DNA of 64,000 nucleotides from JASGMR01 sp963664675 (GTDB taxonomy: Bacteria; Thermotogota; Thermotogae; Petrotogales; Kosmotogaceae). The stretch spans positions 62,001 to 126,000 of the forward strand of contig CAXXLB010000009.1 in assembly GCA_963664675.2 (NCBI GenBank), written 5' to 3'. The notes under the pieces are model-generated. The model did no database searches. It was not told where the DNA came from and saw only the letters and a list, made by a program, of their open reading frames with translations. The position numbers and the translations under genes were made by a program. Below are positions 35,801-44,091 of the stretch, piece after piece (the stretch's first letter is position 1; each line of letters opens with the position of its first letter).

Positions 35801-36902
35801 TAAGCTGGATGATACCGGATCGATAGAATGGCAGAAATGCCTGGGCGGTTCTCAAAATGATGATGCCTATTCAATCCAGCAAACGACTGACGGGGGATAT
35901 ATCGTTGCAGGAAGCACCTCATCAGCAAATTATACAGATCCTGATGGAGATGTTTCTGGAAATCATGGGAATAAGGATTACTGGATAGTTAAGCTGGATG
36001 CAGCCGGATCGATAGAATGGCAGAAATGCTTCGGTGGTACGGGAGCTGATATAGCCAAATCAATATTACAAACGGAAGATGGGGGATATATCGCAGCCGG
36101 GCTCACCTCTTCAACCAATGTTGATGTTTCGGGAAATCACGGAAGCACCGATGTCTGGGTTGTGAAAATGACTTCCGCAGGAACGTTAACATGGCAGAAA
36201 TGTTTTGGAGGCAGCGGTAGTGATGATGGTCGGTCAATTGCTCAGACGGAAGATGGAGGATATATCATTGCAGGAACTACTAATTCAGTTAATAATGGTA
36301 ATGTTTCGGGAATTCATATATCAAACCCTCCTTATACTTACCAGACATCCGATGGCTGGATAGTTAAGTTGGATGATGCCGGGAATATAGAATGGCAGAA
36401 ATGCCTTGGAGGCATAGACAACGATTATGCGCAATCAGTAGTACAAACAGCGGATGGTGGATATATCGTTGCAGCGACTACTGGGTCAAATGATGGTGAT
36501 GTCTCGGGAAATCATGGAGGCATGGACTGCTGGATAGTTAAGCTGGATGATACCGGGTCGATAGAATGGCAGGAATGTCTCGGTAGTCCTGGAGAAGATA
36601 TGGGTAATTCAATCCTGCAAACGGCTGATGGAGGATATATCGTTGCCGCCGCTGCCGGTTATGAAGGCGGAGATGTTTCCGGATTCCATGGTGGAATGAC
36701 AGACTACTGGATCTTGAAACTTACTGATAGTGGCTCGATAGAATGGGATGAATGTCTTGGAGGCACAATGACTGATACTCCCTATTCAATAGAGTTGACA
36801 ACGGATGATGGATATATCGTAGCAGGGGTAAGTGGTTCAAGCAATGGAGATGTTACTGGAAACCATGGAAATAGTGATTACTGGATAGTAAAAATAAAAT
36901 AG
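32856..36902 (+). CDS. Giant lipoprotein with nine Ig/FN3-like repeats and seven propeller-like repeats
   Basis: 1348-residue surface lipoprotein. The signal peptide ends in a lipobox with Cys26 (ISISAC). Residues about 30-930 contain nine repeats of roughly 95 residues, each with a WxCTDPDGDxLxYDxYFG core and a YYWKIxAKDGxGG strand; repeats 3, 5 and 7 resemble each other, as do 4 and 6, so a two-repeat unit was duplicated. From residue 930, seven repeats of about 60 residues follow (SIVQTADGGYIVAGS, then DYWIVKLDDTGSIEWQKC), matching a seven-bladed propeller in number. Probably an adhesion or polymer-binding protein; no catalytic motif seen. GGGGGAG precedes the ATG. Confidence 0.88.
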   Translation: MKVSRKLKQFLFFVACLVFIISISACYSKIGPSEVIIISPLNGFNVFSDEVNFEWKVGNSVSGVTFDFYFGDSADNLQLIEADITNGAFSKSGLTKFKTYYWKVLAKNKYGEVESGVFSFMICDEYPRNPTPSNLSTGVGTDTLLSWECCCPEGSTLTYNIYLGVGTIPYLVKEGATTNSYDPGGLDTGSEYSWKVVAVDGEESYESEIWSFETVPGHENTPPDVPNLTNPEDHSIGQPIDITLEWNCTDPDGDALTYDLYFGKNPEPQLYTNDEEVTSFNIIGLDKGTVYYWKILAKDGNGGKTPSAIYSFKTIEDPDNHPPTEPSAPVPADEAIDQPIDATLSWECTDPDGDTLKYDVYFGDNVNPSLVSFEQAGDTFDPGELAKGTTYYWKIVAKDGRGGVTAGPKWEFETIPDPGNIPPDVPNLTNPLNNSIDQPVDIALEWNCTDPDGDALTYDLYFGKNAEPQFYTNDIETTTFNINELDKGTTYYWKILAKDGRGGRTFSAIYNFKTVEDPGNHPPTEPSTPTPVDEATNQPTDTTLSWECTDPDGDTLKYDVYFGDNVNPSLVSFEQADNTYDPGELARGTTYYWKIVAKDGRGGVTAGAKWEFETIPDPGNTPPDVPNLTNPLNDSIDQPADITLEWNCTDPDGDALTYDLYFGRNAEPQFYTNDIEGTTFSINGLEEGIKYYWKILAKDGRGGRTPSAVYNFTTEGIPEPINATPTNNATGVMWNSVTLKWEVAGDSEGLYYDIYFGKDPIPGIYRIGHDATEITIGNLERGQKYYWQVVATDEPYSRESKTMASNEKMVEDALMRKEGAATVGVIWSFTTKENSIPVPVSINPTDDATDISPNSTLTWEFTDPDGDTLKYDVYFGNTPNPPLVSFDQENSTYSPEGMVGGRTKYYWKIVVKDGYGGKYDSGILEFTTEMIQWEGSFGGTNSDSAQSIVQTADGGYIVAGSTKSTNGDVTGLHGYASDYWIVKLDDTGSIEWQKCLGGSQNDDAYSIQQTTDGGYIVAGSTSSANYTDPDGDVSGNHGNKDYWIVKLDAAGSIEWQKCFGGTGADIAKSILQTEDGGYIAAGLTSSTNVDVSGNHGSTDVWVVKMTSAGTLTWQKCFGGSGSDDGRSIAQTEDGGYIIAGTTNSVNNGNVSGIHISNPPYTYQTSDGWIVKLDDAGNIEWQKCLGGIDNDYAQSVVQTADGGYIVAATTGSNDGDVSGNHGGMDCWIVKLDDTGSIEWQECLGSPGEDMGNSILQTADGGYIVAAAAGYEGGDVSGFHGGMTDYWILKLTDSGSIEWDECLGGTMTDTPYSIELTTDDGYIVAGVSGSSNGDVTGNHGNSDYWIVKIK

Positions 36903-36978
36903 AAAATGGATAACAGATAATAAATATCAATTCTAAAGATTAAAAAATAAACAACAGAGAAAAAACTAAGTGTACAAC

Positions 36979-37012
36979 GAAAAGCTTCCTTAACGGGAAG
37001 CTTTTCTTTTTT
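36979..37012 (+). terminator. Intrinsic terminator after giant lipoprotein
   Basis: Perfect 11-bp stem GAAAAGCTTCC (36979-36989) with GGAAGCTTTTC (36996-37006), followed by TTTTTT. Confidence 0.95.
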
Positions 37013-37341
37013 GAACAAAGAAATTATTTATCATTATCCTCAACTCCCAAAAGTTTTTCCGATCCCCTTAATTCTTATACGATTGATATGATTGTTTGTC
37101 GCTTTTCGCTTCTTACCGAAATACTAATAAAATTAGAAGAAGAAAATATGATCAAAATTTTAAAAGGCAGTCACTTTGGAATTGAGAAAAAAGTTTTCAA
37201 AACGAATAACATATCGACACTGAGAAGATGAGAAAAACTTCAACCTGACGCCCAAAGTAAAACGCAAAAATATGCAGAAGAATGCTATTCAAAGTTTTTT
37301 CAAAGATTCTCTTATAAAATATATAAATTATTATAATTTTA

Positions 37342-37370
37342 TTGCCATTTAAAAATCCATATTGTATAAT
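37342..37370 (+). promoter_or_regulatory. Sigma70-type promoter for lipoprotein gene
   Basis: TTGCCA (37342-37347), 17 bp, TATAAT (37365-37370). The sequence ATTGCCATTT around the -35 recurs in the promoter at 40446. No gene lies between 37013 and 37454; apart from this promoter nothing is recognised there. Confidence 0.75.
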
Positions 37371-37454
37371 AAAGCAATATATTATTTTTAGAGTTATGTT
37401 TTTTATACAAATGCTAGGTTATGCAATTTTGCTTAAAAATTGGGAGGGTACATT

Positions 37455-38051
37455 ATGAAAAGGTTGATCATTTTATCTATGATCGTTATTTTAGTTTTGA
37501 GTGGCTGTGTAGTAACTAAGAATGATGATGATTATTTTACTCTTAATATCATCAACGAAGCAAAGAAAAAAATTCTGGCAGAATTCCCCGAAGAAGAACT
37601 TCACTTTTTTGAATTCACGGGAGGAATAGGTCCGGAATCGATTTCGGAAAGCAACATCGATGGACACCTAAAAGACGGCGGCGCGAAAAATATCGATGAT
37701 CTTGCTTGGTGGCAATTTGTTTTTGGTTGTGGAGATACCCTATCTAAAACCGCTATAATAACAAAAGTCAACGGTGAATGGCAGCAACCGGAACTTTATA
37801 CGGAAATCTGGGGAGGCGATGTAATATTCGATACTGAATATATAAGAGTTGACCTTGAAGATGCTATCAAAATTTTAAATGTATACGTTTGGGGAGACAC
37901 TCCATGCGATGTCTTTGATTATGTTGTATTCAGACATATTTTAAATGCGGAAGTAACTGAGCCGTATTACATTTTTACTATTGCTCCGAATCAGTATGTC
38001 AATGTAGGTGCAATAACGGGTGCTATTTTACCCGACGTCGTACAACAATAA
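37455..38051 (+). CDS. Putative lipoprotein of unknown function
   Basis: 198 residues with a short lipoprotein signal MKRLIILSMIVILVLSGC (Cys18). The mature protein has a helical N-terminal part (IINEAKKKILAEFPEEELHF), a GDTLSKTAIITKVNGEWQQP stretch and a beta-rich end. Not recognised as a known family. The start at 37455 follows GGGAGGG; the in-frame TTG at 37440 contains that site. It has its own promoter and terminator, so it is a single-gene unit. Confidence 0.7.
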   Translation: MKRLIILSMIVILVLSGCVVTKNDDDYFTLNIINEAKKKILAEFPEEELHFFEFTGGIGPESISESNIDGHLKDGGAKNIDDLAWWQFVFGCGDTLSKTAIITKVNGEWQQPELYTEIWGGDVIFDTEYIRVDLEDAIKILNVYVWGDTPCDVFDYVVFRHILNAEVTEPYYIFTIAPNQYVNVGAITGAILPDVVQQ

Positions 38052-38168
38052 TAAAAAGCATAAATGTTGTAACGCTCCTTATCGAATTGAAGAATGGTGT
38101 GAAATAACAGGTGCGATTACAATATAAATGAAAGAGTAAAATAATTTTTTTATTTGAATTCTGCGAAA

Positions 38169-38207
38169 AACTCCCTTTAAAGTACAATATAGAGGGAGTT
38201 CTTTTTT
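38169..38207 (+). terminator. Intrinsic terminator
   Basis: Arms AACTCCCT (38169-38176) and AGGGAGTT (38193-38200), 16-base loop, then C and six T. Ends the lipoprotein gene at 38051. The stretch to the EAL gene at 38513 shows no other feature. Confidence 0.9.
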
Positions 38208-38512
38208 ACGATGAATATTTTTATCAACCTTTTTCATATTTTCATGAATGAACTAAACCAAAACAAATAACAAAATGAGAAATGAAAAAAGGTCTTTAAC
38301 ATTTCAAATGTCAGAAATGAATTCTCAAAATCGGGAATCTTTTTGAATAATCAGAGTCAGATTTGCGATGATTTCTCTTTAACTTAATTATATATCTCAA
38401 TCATTCGATGGACTCTATCATGTTCTGTACTTCCCGACGCACAATGACATATAATATATGTATATAACACGACATCATTATCTTTCACTTTATTACAGGA
38501 GAATGATATTAT

Positions 38513-40411
38513 ATGAGTTTTACACGTGCTGATCCAGGAGAGAAAAGAGCATTAAAAAATGCTTATAAGCGTTTATACCCAATATTAATAGTTGCAATCA
38601 TAGTGTTTTCCCTATTGGTGAGTTATATTCATTTTTTAAATCAAAGGGAAGAGATTGTTGATATGCAGCAAAAATTAATCACGGATGCTGTGATTAACTA
38701 CAATAACTATATATCGAACCTTATATCGATAACCAGATCAATAGAAACCGATTATATCGAATCGGCCACATTGGGATATCCGAAAAATGAAATAGAAACC
38801 TTATTTATTAAAGAAATGATAAAGAATCCTGTGATCGATCAGTTAAGAATTTTAAATTTATATGGCATAGAAACTATTCGTGTCGATAAGGAAACTCCAA
38901 TACCTTATGCCGTACCGGAAAGTGAACTGCATGATAAATCAGACAGATATTATTATCCGGAAACCAAATTACTTGGAAGAAACCAGTTTCTTCTTTCAGC
39001 AATAGATCTAGCCATAGAAGACGATAAGATCGAAATTGACCCAAACACCGGTCTGACAAAACCAATTTTACGTATCTCTGCACCGGTAGTTTTAGGAGAG
39101 AGGCGAACGGGGTATTTTATCGTAAATTTTTTAATGCACGATTATTTATCATATCTGAGAACTTCCAGTAATATTACAGGTGGATACACTTTGTTGTTTG
39201 ATCAAAACGGGTATATGTTGAACTATGAAAATAGTTCCTATAACTTCGGGTTTTCTTATGATGAGGGAAGTGAGGAACACAACAGAACGATAAAAAGTAT
39301 TTTTCCCGATATTGACTTAACTCAGGAGAGCGACACTTTCGTTGAAGAAGGCAAAATCTGCTCATATGCGACTTATGCTAATATCGAAGATCTCAGCGAC
39401 AATTACTTTTTATCCAATAATGCATCTGAAAAGTTATATTTTATGGTGTTTTTTGATAAATCTTCCGAATATGGGAATCATATCCAGTATTCTCCTATAA
39501 CATGTACTATTGGTTCATGGGAAATGCAGCTTGTAATGTTGTCATTAATAATCCCATCCTATTTTATCCTGATATTCTTATATTTTCTGATTAACCGTGT
39601 TCGATTTACAAATAGATTCACAGACAACCGTTATAAAAAATCACGCTTAAAAAAAGCTCTCAAAAACCATGAATTTGTCAATTATTATCAGCCGGTCATC
39701 AATATTCAGAATGGAACGTTGCTGGGATGTGAGGCCCTGTCGCGATGGAAAAGAAAAGACACCGTTTTGACACCGGATATGTTTTTGGAGGAAATCAATC
39801 GTTATGAGCTGTCTGTCGATCTGGATGAAAACGTTTTCAGAAATATACGGAGAGACAGGAAAAGGATGGAGGAATCCGACATAATAGGAGACGCTTATAT
39901 TTCGATCAATATAAGCCGTCAGACCTTTGAATATATAACAAGGAAAAATTCCCGTACCATTATAAAACTCACCGATGAAGAAAAAAAATATATGGTACTT
40001 GAGCTACTGGAAGATATCGTATTTTATAGCAATTTAGCGAATAAAATCCGGGACTTACACGATGATAATGTGCTTTTCGCTATCGATGATTTCGGAACCG
40101 GCAATTCAAATGTCGCTTTTATCCGTAGCTTTAAAAATATGGAGATAAAAATTGACAGAGCATTTGTGCCAAACGATGTTCATAATAAAGAAGAGTGTAT
40201 GATCATTGAAGCGTTTGTAAAAATGTTTTCCGATCAGGAATTTGAACTCATTGTAGAAGGTGTAGAAACAAAAGAGCAATATTTATACCTGAAAGGATTG
40301 AATGTGACTGGAGTACAGGGATATTATTTCTCAAAACCGTTACCTTTGGATCAATTTATCGAATATGCCAAAAATAAAGACTACTTAAAAAAAATTGAAA
40401 ACTCCTTTTAA
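38513..40411 (+). CDS. Membrane EAL-domain protein (c-di-GMP phosphodiesterase) with Cache-like sensor
   Basis: 632-residue inner-membrane enzyme predicted to cleave c-di-GMP to pGpG. A first membrane helix (about residues 22-42), an extracytoplasmic Cache-like sensor to about 340, a second helix (residues about 345-365), then the EAL domain. The catalytic residues are present: CEALSRW (EAL motif), NISRQ, LELLED, IDDFGTG, KIDRAF, VEGVET and the final GVQGYYFSKPLP. No GGDEF domain is fused. It opposes the four GGDEF proteins at 14.5-20 kb. GGAGAATG lies 10 bases before the ATG. Confidence 0.92.
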   Translation: MSFTRADPGEKRALKNAYKRLYPILIVAIIVFSLLVSYIHFLNQREEIVDMQQKLITDAVINYNNYISNLISITRSIETDYIESATLGYPKNEIETLFIKEMIKNPVIDQLRILNLYGIETIRVDKETPIPYAVPESELHDKSDRYYYPETKLLGRNQFLLSAIDLAIEDDKIEIDPNTGLTKPILRISAPVVLGERRTGYFIVNFLMHDYLSYLRTSSNITGGYTLLFDQNGYMLNYENSSYNFGFSYDEGSEEHNRTIKSIFPDIDLTQESDTFVEEGKICSYATYANIEDLSDNYFLSNNASEKLYFMVFFDKSSEYGNHIQYSPITCTIGSWEMQLVMLSLIIPSYFILIFLYFLINRVRFTNRFTDNRYKKSRLKKALKNHEFVNYYQPVINIQNGTLLGCEALSRWKRKDTVLTPDMFLEEINRYELSVDLDENVFRNIRRDRKRMEESDIIGDAYISINISRQTFEYITRKNSRTIIKLTDEEKKYMVLELLEDIVFYSNLANKIRDLHDDNVLFAIDDFGTGNSNVAFIRSFKNMEIKIDRAFVPNDVHNKEECMIIEAFVKMFSDQEFELIVEGVETKEQYLYLKGLNVTGVQGYYFSKPLPLDQFIEYAKNKDYLKKIENSF

Positions 40412-40445
40412 GAAAAGTCTCGATCTTCGTAAAGATAAACAATAA

Positions 40446-40474
40446 TTGCCATTTCAAAATCTGTGTTATATAAT
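40446..40474 (+). promoter_or_regulatory. Sigma70-type promoter
   Basis: TTGCCA (40446-40451), 17 bp, TATAAT (40469-40474), very similar to the promoter at 37342. It would drive the small genes at 40579 and 40774. Confidence 0.7.
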
Positions 40475-40578
40475 TAATCAATATTTCAATTTTCAGAATC
40501 GTTAATTTTTTTTGATTTTATCATTATTTTTTGAGTTTGAGTGAAGGGAACCCTGTTAATTCACGGGAAGTGATTTCT

Positions 40579-40719
40579 TTGGCGAAAAAACTCAAAAATT
40601 ATTTGCATAAAAAAATATATATGCAAGTAGCAGGTTATTTAAAGCTATTAAGATTGAATAAGGACATTACAAAAATAGATGAAGATTATTACATGAAATA
40701 TTTTGCGAAAACTGATTAA
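40579..40719 (+). CDS. Possible small protein, 46 residues
   Basis: Short basic frame beginning with TTG behind GGGAAGTGAT, translating to a Lys/Tyr/Leu-rich helical peptide (AKKLKNYLHKKIYMQVAGY). The frame is open upstream to 40531 but without a binding site. Sequence before it (TTGAGTTTGAGTGAAGGGAACC) resembles the ends of the leader repeats at 41.5-46.2 kb. Coding status is uncertain; its promoter and the gene 54 bp downstream suggest a two-gene unit. Confidence 0.35.
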   Translation: MAKKLKNYLHKKIYMQVAGYLKLLRLNKDITKIDEDYYMKYFAKTD

Positions 40720-40773
40720 TGAAAAATTTTCAAATTAATTTTTCCAATATTGAATTGAAAGGAGGCGAAAACA

Positions 40774-40953
40774 ATGCCTAAATTTGAAATTTTTATAGAC
40801 AAAAAGGGGGAATACCGATTCAGACTGAAAGCATCAAACGGAGAGATCATAGCAACCAGTGAAGGGTATTCCACTAAACATGAGTGTATAAACGGAATCG
40901 AAAGTGTCAGAGAGAACGCGCCGATAGCCAAAATAGTTGAAGTAGATCACTAA
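40774..40953 (+). CDS. DUF1508 (YegP-like) small protein
   Basis: A 59-residue protein of the DUF1508/YegP family, function unknown. It shows the family pattern: FEIFIDKKGEYRFRLKASNG, EIIATSEGYSTKHECINGIE, ending in APIAKIVEVD. The family often has two such repeats; this one has a single repeat. A strong ribosome binding site, GGAGGCG, lies 9 bases before the ATG. It is too short for many gene finders. Confidence 0.9.
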   Translation: MPKFEIFIDKKGEYRFRLKASNGEIIATSEGYSTKHECINGIESVRENAPIAKIVEVDH

Positions 40954-41143
40954 TAATTCGTTTTATAATTTAAAATTTTTGTGAAAAGTTAATATTTGAG
41001 GTTATCCTCTGGGTATTGAAATTTCCCTCACGGGACTGAAAATAACAGATTTTTTTCTCTGGAGATTTTGTTTATGTTGTTATATTGGAAAGTTATCTTT
41101 ATTATCTTTACAATCACAGTTGAAATTCATGAACCAATAAAAA

Positions 41144-41314
41144 AATGAATTAAAGGCGAAAGAAGAAACGAAGAAACTTGAAAAAAAACAGGATCAAAGG
41201 AAAATAGAATTACTTGAGAAATCACTTATAGAAAAGGAACATGAGAAAAAAATCCATTTTAATTTAAGAAATTCAGTTGATTTAAGTTTTGAAGAAAAAC
41301 GCATGGGACATTAA
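41144..41314 (+). pseudogene. Coiled-coil fragment related to the 42.3 kb gene
   Basis: An open stretch of 56 codons without a start or binding site encodes KKLEKKQDQRKIELLEKSLI and similar charged helix, matching the tail of the small membrane protein at 42274. A third copy of that tail is at 47310. It is best read as a decayed copy left by local duplication. Confidence 0.5.
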
Positions 41315-41400
41315 GTATAAGTTAGATGACATCAGAACTGGATTTGTTTTCTGACTTTTCTTGGATTTTAAAGAAAAATAAATTTTATAAAGAAAAATGT

Positions 41401-41515
41401 ACTATAAATGTACTATAATAGATATAGTCATAAGCAAATAGGTCGGAGAATTTTTTATTTTTTTTATTTTTATTTTTATTTTATTGAGTTAGTAGTGAAA
41501 AGCTTCCGTTTAATT
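41401..41515. repeat. Cassette leader repeat, copy 1 (diverged)
   Basis: Contains TACTATAATAGATATAGTCATAAGCAAATAGGT, then a long T-rich tract and TTATTGAGTTAGTAGTGAA, the same order of elements as in copies 3-5. It lies just upstream of the lipoprotein gene at 41554. Confidence 0.6.
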
Positions 41516-41553
41516 TTATCGACAAAAAAATTAAAAAAAGAGAGGGGAATTTT

Positions 41554-42120
41554 GTGAAAAAAAGCAGAATTTTTATTGCATTGATCGCTTTGTGTTGTCT
41601 TATGTTAGTTTTCAGTTCGTGTAATGTGGGCGGGCCGGAACCAAATATAAGTTTGCTAAATCCCGGAAGCTCAGACTATAATACCGAGATTCTTAAAATT
41701 GCTAATGTATATTGGAATATAGATCACAAACTGCTCAATGGTGATTACGGTTTTAATGGAATAACCATTGATTTTGAAAACCCTACTGACAAAACGGTAA
41801 TGATTGTTTGGGAAAAATCTTCTTTTGTTTTTGATGGACAATCATATCCTTTATTTATTACTGGACAAAAATACAGCCAATCAAACGAACCAATGCCGCC
41901 AAGTGCTATACCTCCAAAAAGTTTTATAACCAAAACCATCTTTGCATCTTCACAGGTAACATGGAAAAAGAAGTTGATTTCAATTTTCGGATCATCCGAA
42001 TATACTTGGGATACAAATCCAGTATATTCAGCAAATCATGAAATAATACTAATTATGTGTGCTCAAAGCGGAGATAAAGAAGACTTTTATACTGTTCAGA
42101 TAAAGGGTGAACCATTATAA
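41554..42120 (+). CDS. Putative lipoprotein of unknown function
   Basis: 188 residues; lipoprotein signal with lipobox Cys23 (LVFSSC). The mature part contains an immunoglobulin-like or DUF4352-like pattern, GITIDFENPTDKTVMIVWEKSSFVF, with PPKSFITKTIFAS later, a layout seen in small exported beta-sandwich proteins, but no family is assigned. GTG start behind GAGAGGGG. First member of the 41.5-47.3 kb array. Confidence 0.65.
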   Translation: MKKSRIFIALIALCCLMLVFSSCNVGGPEPNISLLNPGSSDYNTEILKIANVYWNIDHKLLNGDYGFNGITIDFENPTDKTVMIVWEKSSFVFDGQSYPLFITGQKYSQSNEPMPPSAIPPKSFITKTIFASSQVTWKKKLISIFGSSEYTWDTNPVYSANHEIILIMCAQSGDKEDFYTVQIKGEPL

Positions 42121-42273
42121 TAAAAATTTACAATTACAGAGAATTGAATTATCTTTCTTATCTTAATTAAGTTTTAAGTTTAGTGAAAGTTCTTGTTATT
42201 TTAAAACACGTAGGAAGCTTTTTGATTTTTATAAAGGAAATGGATTTTATAGTAATAATGGGGGGAGGAATAA

Positions 42274-42519
42274 ATGGATATACTTCTTTTTGTAATAGGT
42301 TTAGTGAGCCTGACCTATTTTACTTATGCTCATTCAATGTATGAAATTATTGTATCAATATATGGAAGTATTATATCAGTATTATTAATGGTAGTTGGAT
42401 TATATCTTAACTATGAAAAAAGAAAAAGGGAAAAAAAGGAAGATGAAAGAGAACAGGAAAAAATAGAACTCCTTAAAAAAATATTAAAAGAAAAAGAACA
42501 GGAGAAAAAAGATATCTAA
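42274..42519 (+). CDS. Small membrane protein with coiled-coil tail
   Basis: 81 residues: two membrane helices (about 2-20 and 25-46) and a highly charged C-terminal helix (KREKKEDEREQEKIELLKKI) that should project into the cytoplasm. GGGGGGAGG precedes the ATG. Copies of the tail-coding sequence and following bases recur at 41.2 and 47.3 kb, so this gene has been a source of local duplications. Function unknown. Confidence 0.6.
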   Translation: MDILLFVIGLVSLTYFTYAHSMYEIIVSIYGSIISVLLMVVGLYLNYEKRKREKKEDEREQEKIELLKKILKEKEQEKKDI

Positions 42520-42582
42520 AATATAAAGTTCGAAACACCAAAACTAAGTTTATTCTTTGTAGAGAATAGATTTTATAAGAAA

Positions 42583-42665
42583 AATGCTCCCTAATAAGTA
42601 TAATCATAAGAAAATAAGTTAGCGTAAATTCTTAATTTTTATCTCATGAGTTAATAGTGAAGGGC
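42583..42665. repeat. Cassette leader repeat, copy 2 (diverged)
   Basis: TAATAAGTATAATCATAAGAAAATAAGTTAG, then TTCTTAATTTTTATCTCATGAGTTAATAGTGAAGGGC: a shortened version of the leader seen before the other cassette genes. Confidence 0.6.
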
Positions 42666-42697
42666 ATCCTCTTATCTACAAAATAGGAGGTTTTTTG

Positions 42698-43222
42698 GTG
42701 AAAAAGATATTCTTAATTATTTTTCTTATTTTTTTCATTATTTTTGTTATTTTTTTCATTTCTAATTTATTTGTATCTGAAAATGAGTCGACTAAATCAT
42801 TAGAAACTTATAATGATAGCATTAGTAAAATCATTAGTTTATTAAATAATGATGAAAAAGATAAAGCTTTAAAAGAATTGTATTCTTTGCAAAGATCTAT
42901 AATTAAATTAAAAAACGAAAGTGACAAAACATTCAATGGAGAATTAAAGTTTGAAGGAGATGGTAGTAGAAAAAGTTCAAAATTAACTGATCCTTTTTTC
43001 TTACCTAAAGGAGTCTACAAAATTATTTTTAAAACAAAAGGTTTTGGAACTGTGCGTATCTATGACTATGACAATTATTCAGAAACCCTTTTTAGTTTGT
43101 TTCCAGAAGAAGCTATCAATGGTGCAGAAAAACTTTATAAAAACACAGTCGATAAAGAGTTGATTTTAGAGTTTTCTAATCTCTCAGATTATTATGAATT
43201 ATACTTTGAAAAATTAAATTAG
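42698..43222 (+). CDS. Membrane-anchored protein of unknown function
   Basis: 174 residues with one N-terminal hydrophobic helix (residues 4-25) rich in Phe and Ile, then a helical segment (SISKIISLLNNDEKDKALKE) and a beta-rich C-terminal domain with a FFLPKGVYKIIFKTKGFG core that resembles small exported beta-sandwich domains. GTG start behind AGGAGG; the TTG one codon earlier is less well spaced. It sits 11 bp before the membrane protein gene at 43234, probably cotranscribed. Confidence 0.65.
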   Translation: MKKIFLIIFLIFFIIFVIFFISNLFVSENESTKSLETYNDSISKIISLLNNDEKDKALKELYSLQRSIIKLKNESDKTFNGELKFEGDGSRKSSKLTDPFFLPKGVYKIIFKTKGFGTVRIYDYDNYSETLFSLFPEEAINGAEKLYKNTVDKELILEFSNLSDYYELYFEKLN

Positions 43223-43233
43223 AAGGAGAATTT

Positions 43234-43878
43234 ATGAAAACGGCAGGATTTGTTATAGGACTTATATTTACTATTATTATATTTTTTATAAGCATTTTTA
43301 TATTGAGTGTTAGTGGTGCTATTACTTCTTTAACTTCAATTAGTGAATATGTAGGAGTTTTTACTTTCTTTATGAGTATTATTATGTTAATTGGATCTTC
43401 TATTTCATTAAAGCACCCTTCTGCTGCAAGCTATCTATTAGTTATACCAGCAATATTATGTATTTTTTTAGCTTTTAATACATTTACTATATTCCCACTA
43501 ATTATGATATTGATAGCTTCTTGTTTATTATCCAGTGCCGCAAGGTCAGAAAAAAGAGAAAGAGAATATAATGAAAATTTAGCTAAATTATATGAGGAAG
43601 ATGAAAAAAGAAATTCTGAAACTTACAACGATATTGATTATTCTGAAATAAAATTGAACGATATGAAAGAAAAAACCAGAATTCAAATGGAAGAAATTGG
43701 AATCTTTAAAGATAAAATAAAAAAGTATTATAAAAGTTTGTCCGCTATGGCTTTCTTAAAAGAAGCCTGGAAAGAAGTTAAGAAATTTCAGGATGAGAAC
43801 CCCGAGAACGAAGAAGCAAACGAACTGGTAAATGAACTTTATGCTTTTCTGCCCACTGAAGACACAGGCAAGAAATAA
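43234..43878 (+). CDS. Four-helix membrane protein with cytoplasmic tail, paralog A
   Basis: 214 residues: four membrane helices within residues 5-100, then a charged cytoplasmic tail with predicted helices (YSEIKLNDMKEKTRIQMEEI). It is paralogous to the gene at 44651; residues from about 68 on are nearly identical in protein and DNA, while residues 20-65 differ strongly. AGAAGGAG precedes the ATG. It follows a membrane-anchored protein gene, as its paralog does, so the pair of genes was duplicated as a unit. Function unknown. Confidence 0.7.
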   Translation: MKTAGFVIGLIFTIIIFFISIFILSVSGAITSLTSISEYVGVFTFFMSIIMLIGSSISLKHPSAASYLLVIPAILCIFLAFNTFTIFPLIMILIASCLLSSAARSEKREREYNENLAKLYEEDEKRNSETYNDIDYSEIKLNDMKEKTRIQMEEIGIFKDKIKKYYKSLSAMAFLKEAWKEVKKFQDENPENEEANELVNELYAFLPTEDTGKK

Positions 43879-43893
43879 GATTATTGTAAAATA

Positions 43894-44056
43894 ACTCAAA
43901 ATTCCTACAAAAATGGAGTAAATTTGAGTTTGGTAAAGAGAACAGATCTTAGAAAGATGAATGTATTATAATAGGTACAATTATAGGCAAATGGGTTAGA
44001 GAAAATTCTTAATTTTTTTACTTTTTCTTATTTTTATCTTATTGAGTTTAGTGAAG
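43894..44056. repeat. Cassette leader repeat, copy 3
   Basis: Full-length copy. It opens with a hairpin (ACTC 43894-43897 with GAGT 43916-43919 and outer complementarity CTCAAA/TTTGAG), then GGTAAAGAGAACAGATCTTAG, ATGTATTATAATAGGTACAA, a T-rich tract and TTGAGTTTAGTGAAGAG. Upstream of the gene at 44092. Confidence 0.8.
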
Positions 44057-44091
44057 AGATCACTGCAACCATACAAAAGGGGGTAATAAGT

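Noticed and set aside
42274..42519. Small membrane protein considered as a holin
   Set aside because: No lysis genes nearby and duplicated fragments in the cassette array point to a local host gene family.
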